A DNA stretch of 64,000 nt from Hydractinia symbiolongicarpus (GCF_029227915.1 NC_079882.1:25549001-25613000); one strand, 5' to 3'; shown: positions 13,401 through 24,500, numbered from the stretch's first letter. A program made the numbers and translations. The notes: generated by a model not told the origin, from the letters alone.

Positions 13401-16400
13401 GAATATGACTATGTTATCTGTCGAAGGTATGTTATTTTAGTTGCAATTTAAAAAATGTTTAGCATATACTTTATACAACTGACCTCTGTTGGAAATACTA
13501 CAGAGAGCTCTAATTCCAACCTCGTCCCAAGGCATCTTGTATTTTTTCTGAGACATGAAAATGGCGATCTCGCCGTCCCAGTAATAGAAAAGAGACAACA
13601 GGCGCTGGCAACGAGGTTGGTTTAATTCACATGTCAACCAAAACGAACAACAAACAACACGTCTACTATACTTGCTAAGGATGGTTTCTTATGCATTAAA
13701 AATCTAAAACACTGCTTAGTAACCTTCTTTAATAACATTTTAGCGCCGAAATTAATAACGCAACCACAGCTTGTATCGTCGGAAAAAACAATACTCATCG
13801 TTGGATCAAAGATTTTTTCTCTTGTTCTACCGAAGTCGGATGAAATATATTGGTTAAAAAATGATGTACAAAAGGTTAAAGCTGCTTTTACACACGTTGT
13901 GAACGAACCAAGTGTGTATCAAATATCTAGCATTAACGAGAGCAAAAAAAACTATGAAACCCAGGGTTGGTATCAAATAGTTTTGAGAATTCCGGGGTAT
14001 CCCCAGGAAATAAAAACTGATATTGTTGAAGTGCAGTTTCAAGGTAAGATATTTAGAGACAACCTCGTCCACAAGGCATCTTTATTTTCTGATAACAGCA
14101 TGGCAATATAAAAAAGAGACTACAGGCGATGGGAACGAAGTTGATTTCAAGGTTGATGACATATTTTTAAAATAAATTGTATCCAATCACCCTCCATCAC
14201 AGGGCCTCTTTGAACATACACCATAGGATCGAAGTTGGTATCCTATGTTTTTATCATTAGAAAAAAATTTTATTTTAGACTTATCTCATACAAGAATTAC
14301 CATAGCAACGAACCAGCCTTACCAAGAAGCAACAAAAGATTTGGAGACAACAAAGACCGACATTGAATCTGAGGTAGATAATATTTTTAATTAAAAACTC
14401 AGTAAGCGAATTGATACTACATTTTTTTCCTACAATATTGGTATTCCAGGATCGTAGCAGAAAAGCAAATTTTTTTTCTTCTTTAGGGGAGATTTTCCGG
14501 GATTGGGTAAAAATGCATCGTGTGTGCTCTCCCTCTCCTCCAACCTCAACCTCAGGCCCTTTTCTCTTTTTTATATCGCACCGTTTCCAATATTAAAAAC
14601 CGGAAAGGGACTGAGGATGAGGTTTTTTTCACAAACACTCACACCATGATCCACAAATTTTGGGAGACAAGACTTGGTCAACACTCTCTTGATCTTCTAG
14701 GCTGCTAAAGTTCTGTATATTTTAATTTTTACTTCTTCTTTTTCAGCTAAAGGGAATCTTGGACAGTAACAGTGATACAAACAGCAGTACAAGGTTGGTT
14801 CAAGTTGTTAGCCTCGGGTAAGTTGGTTTCTTGGCGTAATACAAGTTTTTATTTGTGAAACAACGCGTTTCTCTTTATCAAATAAACGCGTTTCTTTTTG
14901 TCAAATATCCTTAATGGACAGATATCTTCTCCTTTCAGCTCCAACAACGGCAAATTAAAAATTATTTGTCAAATATTATATACAAATATATCAAAGACTG
15001 AACGCTTAAGTTACTGCGGATCGTTTAATTCTATTTTCACCGTCGACACTCTTTCTAAACTACAAGCCACCAAAATCGATATCACTTACCTGGGTAAGAA
15101 TGCCATCGGCGTATAATTTATTCCAGAAATTAGGAATATTTAGGAGATAGGTTTCGATATTTTTTCACTTTTGCTACTAGATTGCTGCTTACCACTTGGA
15201 AATGACGTTCATACAATGAGTCTTGTGCTTAAAAATGTGTCATACTTTTGCGGAAACAACACAGAAAGTGTAATGTATTCAACATGTCTCCCCAATCTAA
15301 GGGGAGGGCCAAGATGGTCAAACACACCTGAAATTGGGTGCTCTACAATTTCTGCAACAACGAGAAAGCTAGTGAAACTTGAACAAGTAAATTTTTCTTT
15401 TTCGACAGTGCAAAGAGGCCTATTTATTTATATATTAGTCGTGCAACCCCGGCCTGAAAAAAACCACGGAATTACCGTCAGCAAATTATCAACTCTGCTG
15501 GTGACCTGGAATAAAGCTGCGAGCAGCCATTTTAAACACACAGAATACGGCTATTATCTAAGAGATGTAATTTATACCTTGAATCTCGAAACTGTTTTTT
15601 AGGTTAACATATGTACAACAAACGTAACTTCAGATTGTTCACCCGTTGAAGAAGTTTCCAGAAATTTAAGTAGCATTATCACCAGTCCTGATTTTAACCT
15701 GACAGCATGGCAAGATATAGCGCACATCGACACTATCATTACAAGTATTGTTAGCACCGCACAATCTTCGAATATCACTCAACCAACAGAGGTAAAATTA
15801 CTTCTTAACAACTTATAAAAACAATGCTAGTGTGCTGTGAAAGGAGTTGGTCTAACATGTGCAATTCTGTTTTGTTTCACAGGTTTTTAACGACATCATA
15901 GATGTTGCCGACGTTCTGTTTGACGAAGATGTCGAGTTAATTATCACGGCAAATGTAAACAATGGAACTTCAACCTCAATCCTTAAAAGTTTAGAAGCAT
16001 TTGCTGACGTAGTTGGAAGCATTGTAAATGCTACCAATGAAGAGATCAGCATTTCACGAAAAAACATTGGGGTCTCCGTGGCACGACTAAAGAAGAGAAA
16101 TGTGACTGTTGTGGCTGGTTTAAGCAAAAATGGTACCTCTTTTGTTGCTATTGGTAACAAAAAACAAACTTTGATGGATAATCCAATTGCTTCGATACAG
16201 ATACCTGACGAAAGTTTTAAAAATCCCGAAGATGTGGTGTATTCTTATCATTTTCAGAAAGACACTTTATTTCTCAGCGACTCTGCTATGAAGTCAATGA
16301 AGAATTCTACCAAAACAGTACAGAGTATAATCTTGTCAGCCACTGTAGGTCACTCACGGATCACAAATTTAAAGAATCCAATAAAAATGTCTTTTCAGAA

Positions 16401-18546
16401 GAGTAGGATTCTCCGTTTAGAGGGAATTTATTCTTGTCAATTTTGGGATTTTAACAAAGGTAAGATCACGTTGTTAAAACACATCTGCCATGTAGTTACA
16501 ATCTCGTTACCAGGACTTGATAGTTCCATGACCAGTTTTGTGACGGATTCAGGTTGGCATATCTGTGTTAACTATCCTCATTGGTTTTAATAAGTACGAG
16601 TTGTATTAACTTAACTTGATTATCGATGTATAACAAGGCCAGTCGTTTTATCGCAGGTACATACGGTGGATGGTCAGCAAAAGGTTGTTGGACGATAGTG
16701 GAGGAAAAAAATCAGAAAAATGTAACATGTGCGTGTAACCATCTCACGAATTTTGCCCTCCTCTTTGATGTCGCACAAAGTGGCAATAACCCGAAGGAGC
16801 TTCAAATTATCACGTGGATTGGGTGTGGCGTCTCATTGGCCGGGTTGTTTTTAACGACGGTGACGTACTTGTTTTTCAGGTAGAACCCAAAAATGTTTTT
16901 TCAGGCAGAATCCAAAAGCGTTTTTTTTCAGGCTATCATGATGTAACAAAAAGTTTTGGGATAAAATTGAGATGGACGACTTTCTTTAATATTTATATCT
17001 ATTTTTGTTAAGAAACTTGCACAAAAAACTCCCTCCAAAGATTCTGATTTCATTGTGCATCTCTTTAATGGGTTTGCTCATCGTGTTTCTGGCTGGTGTC
17101 GACCAAACTTCAGCAGAAACTGGCTGTAAAGTGGTCGCATCCCTCCTTCAGTACTTTCTGCTTGCTACTTTTTGCTGGATGTCTATCGAAGCTGTTAATT
17201 TATACAGATGTTTCATTCAAGTGTTTGTTGGAGGAGGAAATGCAAATTTTATGTATAAAGCAAGTCTTTACGCATGGGGTATGTTTATTATATTATCGTG
17301 GATTGTCAATGCTGAGGATTAATATAAGAAGCATTATTAATGAACCAGGGAGATTCTAGCTATCGCTACCGATATCAATAGCAGACCTGAGAAAGGTTCT
17401 TAGCGAAATTACGTACTCGTTTAGGCCACCATGTAACTAATCTTGGCTGGTGCTTTGCCTTTCTCACTCTGACGGGGTTTGTTCTCGTGGCGTTTACTGT
17501 ATCAACCTTGATCTTAGATCTCTTTTGCTCTTTTTCATTTTTTTCCAAACGGCAAGACTGCCATTGCTTCGGTATTAAAAAGAGAAAAAAAGCCATGGTG
17601 TCGCTGTTACGGTTGTATTAGAGTCGTTAAATGTAGTTTTGTTTGTTGCTCTTGTGTGGCATGTAGGCGTGTTACTAGAAAAGCTCTATACGTACCTCTA
17701 TCAGGTAATACAAAGTAGTCGGAGACTAGAAAAGGCTAGCTAAGACCGGTCAGAATCTAAGCTGAATTTCCTGTTGCTCTATTTTACTTATTTTAAAATG
17801 GTTTAAAAGTTATTTCACTTTGTAAACCATATTGTGTTTTGATTTAGGATTGCCTTTGGTAATCGTTGGTGCCACCGCTGCTATTCAGCCTGATAACCTC
17901 GGAAACGAAACTGCGTATGTCATAGTTCAGTTTTAAACTTTTAAAAAAAAATAACAGTAGGAATAAATACTTTTGTTTTTTTCGTTTATAGGTGTATTGT
18001 GCATGGGAATTCTTTTTACTTTGGTATCTTGCTCCCTGCAGGAATCATTCTGCTTTTCAACGTAGTTATTTTAATAGTTGTGATACGAAAACTTTCACGT
18101 ACCAATATGAAGAAAGGTAAATCTGGCGAAAACAGAAGTTTACTTGGTCAAGTCAAGGTTGCGTTTGTTTGTAGTTTACTTGTAGGAATCACATGGATAT
18201 TCGGAGCATTAGCTGTAGGAAGTGTTACCATGTTTTTTCAATGGTTGTTTTGCATCTTCAACTCTTTTCAAGGACTCTATATTTTTATTTTCTACATGGT
18301 GAGGAACCAGGAAGTAAAAAGAGAAGTGAAGCGATTGTTTAATCCAGCTACGTATAACGGCTCTTCTTATTCGTCGACAATGAAATCTTTGAGACGGGGA
18401 CAGACACATTGTAAGTACAACCTCGTTTGCATGTAGGTCGTACCACGTTTTTAAGCGTATATATTTTATGTATTTCTATTCTAGTAACACAGAAAAGCAA
18501 TTTGAAACACAGTAGTATGCAGCATAGCTCGACTAGAAAAAACTGA
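10482..18546 (+). CDS. Adhesion G-protein-coupled receptor with five Ig-like domains
   Basis: Complete 1293-residue receptor from 17 exons: 10482-10542, 11132-11431, 11596-11889, 12440-12739, 13130-13426, 13744-14043, 14279-14373, 14747-14817, 14939-15093, 15181-15386, 15603-15791, 15883-16459, 16657-16879, 17013-17278, 17848-17914, 17992-18410, 18485-18546. All joins keep phase. Residues 1-20 are a signal peptide. Five Ig-like domains (about 21-517) follow, one exon each. Then come a linker, a Cys-rich region with WSNTPEIGC resembling HormR (about 625-693), and a GAIN domain ending in a GPS (CQFWDF, then CACNHLTNF). The predicted cleavage is HL/T at 978/979, leaving TNFALLF as tethered agonist. 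Seven TM segments follow, with the family motifs GITWIFG (TM6) and FQGLYIF (TM7), then a short tail. Many N-glycosylation sequons lie in the ectodomain. It resembles Ig-bearing ADGRF/ADGRA receptors, but I cannot assign an orthologue or ligand. Confidence 0.93.
10977..11068. mobile_element. AACCTCGT-type foldback MITE in GPCR intron 1
   Basis: Left end CCAACCTTGATCCCGGGG and right end AGCCCTGGGGCGAGGTTG are imperfect inverted repeats about 90 bp apart, just before the first Ig exon. Confidence 0.65.
12241..12330. mobile_element. AACCTCGT-type foldback MITE in GPCR intron 3
   Basis: Left end CAACCTTGTTCCCAGCG and right end TACTGCAAACGAGGTTG are inverted. The interior contains GGCGAGACGAACATAAAGG, related to the copy at 13517. 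No coding frame. Confidence 0.65.
13517..13620. mobile_element. AACCTCGT-type foldback MITE in GPCR intron 5
   Basis: Left CCAACCTCGTCCCAAGGCAT, right CAGGCGCTGGCAACGAGGTT. The interior has ATGGCGATCTCGCC and AAAAGAGAC. The copy at 14061 has the same interior order, so the two belong to one subfamily. Confidence 0.75.
14061..14145. mobile_element. AACCTCGT-type foldback MITE in GPCR intron 6
   Basis: Left AACCTCGTCCACAAGGCATC, right ACAGGCGATGGGAACGAAGT. It lies only about 17 bp after the donor site of the fifth Ig exon. The interior ATGGCAATATAAAAAAGAGA matches the copy at 13517. Confidence 0.75.
14541..14626. mobile_element. AACCTCGT-type foldback MITE in GPCR intron 7
   Basis: Left CAACCTCAACCTCAGGCCC and right AAAGGGACTGAGGATGAGGT form an imperfect inverted pair about 85 bp apart. 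This is a diverged member of the family. Confidence 0.55.
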
Positions 18547-18889
18547 AAATTAAACAGCAAAAATACATTTAAAGAAAAACTAAAATAAAACAAGAATTAA
18601 ATAAGCAAATCCGAAAGAATTGATCCCACAAAACATTGAACTACATTATACTAATAAATTATGTGCTAATCAGGTATCTTGCTGTAATTTGGCTGTTACT
18701 ACATCTCTTTCTATTGGTCTCTGTAAAAACCAATCAAACGTCACGCAATGAGAGGTATGTTATTAAACAATATCATCAAAAATCGGCTTCAGATTTCTTT
18801 GTTGACGTGAGGCAGCACAACAGACAGTAATAAAAAAATTAAAGAGGAAAAGATAACGTTAAAATACTTAGTAGAGGGTAAGAGAGAGG

Positions 18890-18950
18890 CAACCTTGATC
18901 CTGTCCTACAAAGCGCTGATCAAACAAAGAACCCTGTGAACGAGGTTGAC
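18890..18950. mobile_element. AACCTCGT-type foldback MITE, intergenic copy
   Basis: Left CAACCTTGATCCTGTCC and right ACCCTGTGAACGAGGTTG are inverted ends about 60 bp apart, immediately before the start of the 939-bp tandem duplication. Confidence 0.65.
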
Positions 18951-18965
18951 CCAGAGGAAAAACAA

Positions 18966-20836
18966 TGCTCGATCGAAGAACAGTAACACCGACCCGAGAA
19001 AGGGTAAATACACTCCACTTTGTAGTAAGCACTTGTAAATTTATAAAAATAAAAACGAAAATAAAAAAATCCAACTTTCTGTTTTTACCCATCATTGATG
19101 TGGCCCTTACGTTTTAATTCACTCTTTCTATATGTTGTACCTTGAAGGAAAGGTTATACAACAAAAACGTCTTATGCAACAATTGCCGTGTACTTTACTG
19201 TTGTTCTTTTGAACTTAAACGGTGCTGACGTTGATTAGGAAAATATTCAAAAAATGCGGAATCAAGATATTTATTTGCCATCTAAACGCAAATATTACCT
19301 TAAATTAATTTTCGCAAATTTCGTCAGCTGTTTTGTCAATTTCGCGAAGATTATTGGAAAACACGCTATTAGCTACAATTAATAACCGCGAAATTCGAAA
19401 AATGAATAATAGTAATATATATGTGAATTTTAACTTTAACAGCCCCTCTTTTTTTCTACATAAACGCCCTTAACAAAAGGTTTAAATTGAGAAACAAATC
19501 AAATGATTTTTCGCGAAATTTAATTCTCTCGAAATAATTTAAAAATTCGCAAAAATTAGTTTTCGCTAAAAGTAATTCCCTCAGGTAGTTTCTAATTTTT
19601 TTAGAGAAAAAGGAAAAGCACCGTAATGAAATCACCACAAATATGCCAATTTAGGCCTTCGCGGCCATTTACGCATCTCATCTCATGATGACAACGAGTA
19701 AAGTTAACATATAAAACTAACCATATTACCAGGATCCCTCACCTTTTTGATATTGGGGTTGATACCTCGTTAGTGGCAAAGGATATTTTTTATATAGCAG
19801 CTTTCAAATTTTCAATGAGAATGGGAAGATTTCCGCAAGAGTTAATGAGAGTTTTGTAAGGTGCTTTTACATATTATGTGCGCTATAATATGTGCTATAT
19901 TATGTGCTCGATCGAAGAACAGTAACACCGACCCGAGAAAGGGTAAATACACTCCACTTTGTAGTAAGCACTTGTAAATTTATAAAAATAAAAACGAAAA
20001 TAAAAAAATCCAACTTTCTGTTTTTACCCATCATTGATGTGGTCCTTACGTCATAATTCACTCTGTCTATATGTTGTACCTTGAAGGAAAGGTTATACAA
20101 CAAAAACGTCTTATGCAACAATTGCCGTGTACTTTACTGTTGTTCTTTTGAACTTAAACGGTGCTGACGTTGATTAGAAAAATATTCAAAAAATGCGGAA
20201 TCAAGATATTTATTTGCCATCTAAACGCAAATATTACCTTAAATTAATTTTCGCAAATTTCGTCAGCTGTTTTGTCAATTTCGCGAAGATTATTGGAAAA
20301 CATGCTATTAGCTACAATTAATAACCGCGAAATTCGAAAAATGATTAACCTAGAACTACGTAATATATATGTGAATTTTAACTTTAACAGCCCCTCTTTT
20401 TTTCTACATAAACGCCCTTTAACAAAAGGTTTAATTTGAGAAACAAATCAAATGATTTTTCGCGAAATTTAATTCTCTCGAAATAATTTAAAAATTCGCA
20501 AAAATTAGTTTTCGCTAAAAGTAATTCCCTCAGGTAGTTCCTAATTTTTTTAGAGGAAAAGGAAAAACACCGTAATGAAATTACCACAAATATGCCAATT
20601 TAGGCCTTCGCGGCCATTTACGCATCTCATCTCATGATGACAACGAGTAAAGTTAACATATAAAACTAACCATATTACCAGGATCCCTCACGTTTTTGAT
20701 ATTGGGGTTGATACCTCGTTAGTGGCAAAGGATATTTTTTATAGAGCAGCTTTCAAATTTTCAATGAAAATGGGAAGATTTCCGCAAGAGTTAATGAGAG
20801 TTTTGTAAGGTGCTTTTACATATTTTGTGCGCTAAA
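18966..20836. repeat. Two-copy tandem direct duplication, period about 939 bp
   Basis: TGCTCGATCGAAGAACAGTA starts at 18966 and again at 19905. The copies then run together with only scattered substitutions and small indels to GTGCTTTTACATATT (19860 and about 20811). Each unit contains a TTCGCGAAATTTAATTCTC block and a poly-A/T rich core. I see no real gene; the apparent open frames are mirrored in both copies and look random. High identity suggests a recent duplication or two insertions of one repeat. Confidence 0.85.
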
Positions 20837-21921
20837 TCTCAGCTTTTTAGAAATCTTTGGGATAAATTAGCTGAAATAAATAAAAAAACAGTGTGTAAAT
20901 ATCTATTCTATATTTTTTAAAACACAGATTAAGGAAAACAAAAGTTAGAAATATTACCAGTAAATATGGGCTTTGTTTATCACATTAAAGCCGTGTATTA
21001 ACTTGGGTAAAAAGATGGACTAATTACGTAGTGCTTTTTAGGTTACCCAGAAATGCTTTCTTAAAAAGGGCGCTTATCGCAAAGGGCGTTACAACTGTCG
21101 AATGTCCATTGATGCGCGTTAAAAAAATTTAGCCTTGATTTCATACATGTAAATCATCCTCGACATAAGAGGGAGAAGGTAATTAAAGGAAGGAAATTAA
21201 AAAACGATTTAATTAATAATAAATTCTTGGAACATAAGGGGGAGGGGTTATAAAAACCGAATAAATTAATAATAAATTATTGGAACACGAGTATAGATGA
21301 GTTGCGGTGTGATGTAATGTGTTTTGATATTTTGGTCGAAAACAATGGACATGCGCATGCATATGTACAAAAATATAAACAACACACTGCGACAATCGAA
21401 AACATAAAGTGATAAAGAAGACTGAAGCTATTGGGAAAGTCTGCTCTTAAACAGAGAAGATAATAGTTGAGAAAAAACAATTCCAATCCATTTTTAATCT
21501 TATATTCCCAAAAATCTATAAATTAGGGTAAAATAGCCAATTTGGCCTATGTGGTCCTTCTTTTCTTGCTTGTCAGGTTGCGTGCACATATACAGAACTT
21601 TAAAAACATTCGCAACTTATCTCTACTTGCGTCGCAAAAAATAACTTATATTTACATCAACATCTTTTATCAACTCATCGATGAGATTCTATTTTAGCTA
21701 ATTTTCGTATGTAATAAATTTTAATCATTTACGTAATAACTAAAAAATTATAATTAATATGCGAGAAATTAAACTTTATTTTTACTCACACGTTCTTGTA
21801 TAAGCAACCCCAGATGGTAAGGGTATTAGCTCTAAATTAGGTCAAAAAATTGCGTAGTGAAAAGTTAGGTGTTGCTATGCGCGAAAATAGGTTAACAATT
21901 TGAAGTTATTTTTCTTAACAT

Positions 21922-22698
21922 TTATTTGAAGTTACTAAGTGTGTTAAAGGAGTTCCAACGAACGAAGTCAACTCTGCTATGTTCTTCCGCGGGAAAAAGT
22001 ATGGAATTAAAATGTTCCACGTGGTTTTCAACGTCAATCAACGACAACGCCTGATAAGCTTTCGTATATTCTTCAACAGCCTTAACATGGTAGGCTAAAC
22101 TGCTGTGTAAATACACGCGAAGCCAGGTCCGCAATTTCTCTGCCTTGGATCTCTCGAATTGTTTTATTTCGTCCTCTAGTTGGTTAATTTGTTTCGTTGT
22201 TTCAAGTACAGTTACTTGAGTTTTTTCATGTTCTTTTATGGCTTTTGTGGACGGCGACCTTTGACGTTGGTGCTTGGCTAAACTTTTCAACGCTGTTTCT
22301 CGCCTCTTTTTTGCTACGGAGCAATGTTCCAAGCTCTCGCGACTTACTTTACAATCTCTGACACTCTTTGAAATCGGTTGCAACACTTTGTTTTCAATAC
22401 AACAAACATGGCGATGTAGATTTTCATCAACAGTGCCTACATGTTTACATATGGAAACAAGGCAATCGTTTAAAGAAGGTGATTCCTCAGATGCAACATT
22501 GGATAGCGTTTCCTTTAATTCTGTATGTCTTGAATGCAATCGAGTCATGTCCACAGTTATGTTTGTAAAATCTCTGATCAGATTAGCAAATGTTTTTTCT
22601 GCCAATGCAATCTGCTTGTGGATGAGTTTGATTTCATGATCAATACGTTTTGCGTCAGATGAAATGTCAGAAGTTGATTGTGAACGCTGCATTTTCAT
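21922..22698 (-). CDS. CIBAR1: CBY1-interacting BAR-domain protein (FAM92/CIBAR family), intronless
   Basis: 258 residues from the ATG at 22698. FAM92/CIBAR proteins bind membranes through a BAR domain and work with chibby at the ciliary base. The whole protein is helical and charged, as a BAR domain should be. Family-like stretches include ENKVLQPISKSVRDCK (like the VEPLKTY region), the LEDEIKQFERSKAEKLRTW helix, LAYHVKAVEEYTKAYQ, and a C-terminal EEHSRVDFVRWNS that matches the family's SRLDIVRANS. It is slightly shorter than the roughly 290-residue human proteins. A single uninterrupted exon is unusual beside multi-exon neighbours and could mean a retrocopy or intron loss. A pyrimidine-rich AG (22730-22729) lies 30 bp before the ATG, and DPH2 ends only about 210 bp upstream on the same strand. 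Confidence 0.85.
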   Translation of the reverse strand: MKMQRSQSTSDISSDAKRIDHEIKLIHKQIALAEKTFANLIRDFTNITVDMTRLHSRHTELKETLSNVASEESPSLNDCLVSICKHVGTVDENLHRHVCCIENKVLQPISKSVRDCKVSRESLEHCSVAKKRRETALKSLAKHQRQRSPSTKAIKEHEKTQVTVLETTKQINQLEDEIKQFERSKAEKLRTWLRVYLHSSLAYHVKAVEEYTKAYQALSLIDVENHVEHFNSILFPAEEHSRVDFVRWNSFNTLSNFK

Positions 22699-22908
22699 TC
22701 GTTTAAACTATTACCATTATATACTTCCCTAGTAAAAAAATAGATTCTCACAAGAGACAAATACAATAGAAAGAACTTAAAAAGGATAGCAAGGATACAA
22801 TAGCAAGAACTTATAAAATTAAAAAATCTAATAAATTAGTGTGAAACATATATTTCATGCTCAGTTTGGTACAAGTTTTCGAATCACTTAACTAAGTATA
22901 TAATTTAC

Positions 22909-24336
22909 TTATTGTTCTGGCTCATGAGTATAACTCATTGCGATACCTGCTCTCCCTTCTTCAACTTGTTTTACTTCAGTCTGACCTGATCTTACTTCAA
23001 GTCCTTGCCATGTTCTTGATGCTAAGTAATCCACAGCTGAAGTACACTGTTCTGTCAACTGTCTTTCTTGGTTCCTTAAAGCTACATCAGTAGTATTTGA
23101 TTGCTTAGAGAGGTTTAAGTTTTTTCTAAGCTTTCCAGTAATAAGAGAATACTCAGGTTCTTCATTGTTAATTGAATCATCTTTAACATGGACATGTAAG
23201 GATGAGCCAGGCAATAATAGCCGAAAGTCAGCATGATAATCACCAGTCCATTCACGAGTCTTTAGACAAGCAATCTCCATTTCAAATGGTGTGACTATAG
23301 GTTTGTAAAAATCCTTTGAGTCAATTAAGGAATTTTCTGGACAAGCTATTAACACAAATATGTCAATTTCCATAAAGTTTGCCAATTTTGCAACATTTAT
23401 TTTGCCAACAACAAAAGTGTAAAACTTTTTCTCTGCATGTGTCAAGACAGATTTCAAACGAGTGACCATTTCTTTATAACGGGCTACTCCAAGCGTTCCC
23501 ATAACAATACCAACAATCTGTGCATCTTTTGCTTTTTCAATTAAGAAGTACCTCTTCATTAGCATCTTGTTAACATTAACAGTTTCTCTACGCATACTTT
23601 TCGAAATTGGATTATAAGAATAAAATTGATTCTTAGAAAATGTGATTAATAAATTATGCAAAGTCAAACCTTCACTGCCAATATAAACAATCTTATAATG
23701 TGATAAGTCAGTCAGGAGAGAATAACTTCTTCCCAAAATTGATTCGGACTTTTTTTCTACCTCATCAACAGAACTCTCTATACTTTTCTTTGCTGGTTCT
23801 AACTCTGTCAATATGGCATTACAAAATGTAGTAAGAAGTGTATCCTTTACTATATTGACTGCATGGTAATATTGAACATCGTAAAAAATAATAACTTTTT
23901 CTTCAGTGTCAGGAAATATACCAGTAAACTTTAAAAGAAAATCATCAGGGTTAATGTCAGATTTACCAAATACATACAACACAGGGAGACTTTCTGATCT
24001 ACTTAAGCATGAATGTCCAAAGTGTATAAGAGAATCTGCATTCATGTGTGCAGCTGAAACTTCATCCACACAACAACTTCCATATGATGTGTCTGCAAGA
24101 ACGAAAACTTTTTGATGTATTCTATCTTCAATAGCATTTGAAACATATGAAGCATAACACATTAGCTCATCAGGGAATTGCAAAGCAGTACTTGCAAAAT
24201 TATTGTTGTTGATAAATTCTACACATCGATCAATCTCAAAATAATGTGCCAAATCTACATCAATGTTAATCTGTAGAACTGAATATTTTTTGCCAACAAT
24301 ATCATCACCAGAACTAAATAAAGTGCTGCTTGCCAT
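22909..24336 (-). CDS. DPH2: Diphthamide biosynthesis protein 2, intronless
   Basis: 475 residues, close to the 489 of human DPH2. With DPH1 it forms the radical-SAM-like Fe-S enzyme that adds the 3-amino-3-carboxypropyl group to the elongation factor 2 histidine, the first step of diphthamide synthesis in the cytosol. The diagnostic block LADTSYGSCCVDEVSA (about residues 80-95, with C88/C89), then LIHFGHSCLS, VIIFYDVQYYH, VGIVMGTLGVARY, and LIACPENSLID (C332) followed by PIVTPFEMEIAC and WTGDYHADFRLLLPG are all typical. The C-terminal 90 residues are less conserved. The start is the only plausible ATG. An acceptor-like TATTTTCAG sits 8 bp before it, so a 5'-UTR intron or a trans-splice site is possible. 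Transcribed in the same direction as MRTO4 and CIBAR1. Confidence 0.95.
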   Translation of the reverse strand: MASSTLFSSGDDIVGKKYSVLQINIDVDLAHYFEIDRCVEFINNNNFASTALQFPDELMCYASYVSNAIEDRIHQKVFVLADTSYGSCCVDEVSAAHMNADSLIHFGHSCLSRSESLPVLYVFGKSDINPDDFLLKFTGIFPDTEEKVIIFYDVQYYHAVNIVKDTLLTTFCNAILTELEPAKKSIESSVDEVEKKSESILGRSYSLLTDLSHYKIVYIGSEGLTLHNLLITFSKNQFYSYNPISKSMRRETVNVNKMLMKRYFLIEKAKDAQIVGIVMGTLGVARYKEMVTRLKSVLTHAEKKFYTFVVGKINVAKLANFMEIDIFVLIACPENSLIDSKDFYKPIVTPFEMEIACLKTREWTGDYHADFRLLLPGSSLHVHVKDDSINNEEPEYSLITGKLRKNLNLSKQSNTTDVALRNQERQLTEQCTSAVDYLASRTWQGLEVRSGQTEVKQVEEGRAGIAMSYTHEPEQ

Positions 24337-24500
24337 ATGATTTCTGAAAATATATATGCATAATAAGAATTAGGATTACTGAAATCAAGTTATTTTGCAT
24401 TTGAGCCTATTAATTTTGGGGAGTTTTAAATCCAGAGCTTGTTCTGAAATTACAATAGTAGTCTTTTACAATATATTTTTATGCAAGATTTATTTACACC

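Larger units (their letters stand above)
18547..21921. other. Intergenic region with tandem duplication
   Basis: Between the GPCR stop and the CIBAR1 stop (convergent ends). It holds a foldback MITE at 18890-18950, the tandem duplication 18966-20836, and about 1 kb of AT-rich sequence (20837-21921) in which I see nothing recognisable. An open stretch at about 18639-18753 with a hydrophobic run and a following donor-like site is noted under rejected items. Confidence 0.6.

Noticed and set aside
17375-17596. Minus-strand open frame inside the intron before the TM4 exon of the GPCR
   Set aside because: Lys/Arg-rich low-information frame antisense to intron; no family match and no splice partners.
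18639-18753. Small hydrophobic frame followed by a donor-like GTATGT after the GPCR stop
   Set aside because: It opens with TTG, has no matching downstream exon, and the GPCR already has a complete terminal exon.
19456-20587. Paired minus-strand frames in both units of the tandem duplication as a duplicated gene
   Set aside because: They lie in AT-rich repeat with CGCGAAA blocks, lack conserved-protein character, and their match only reflects the DNA duplication.
22274-22639. Plus-strand open frame over CIBAR1
   Set aside because: Shadow of the well-supported minus-strand BAR-domain gene.
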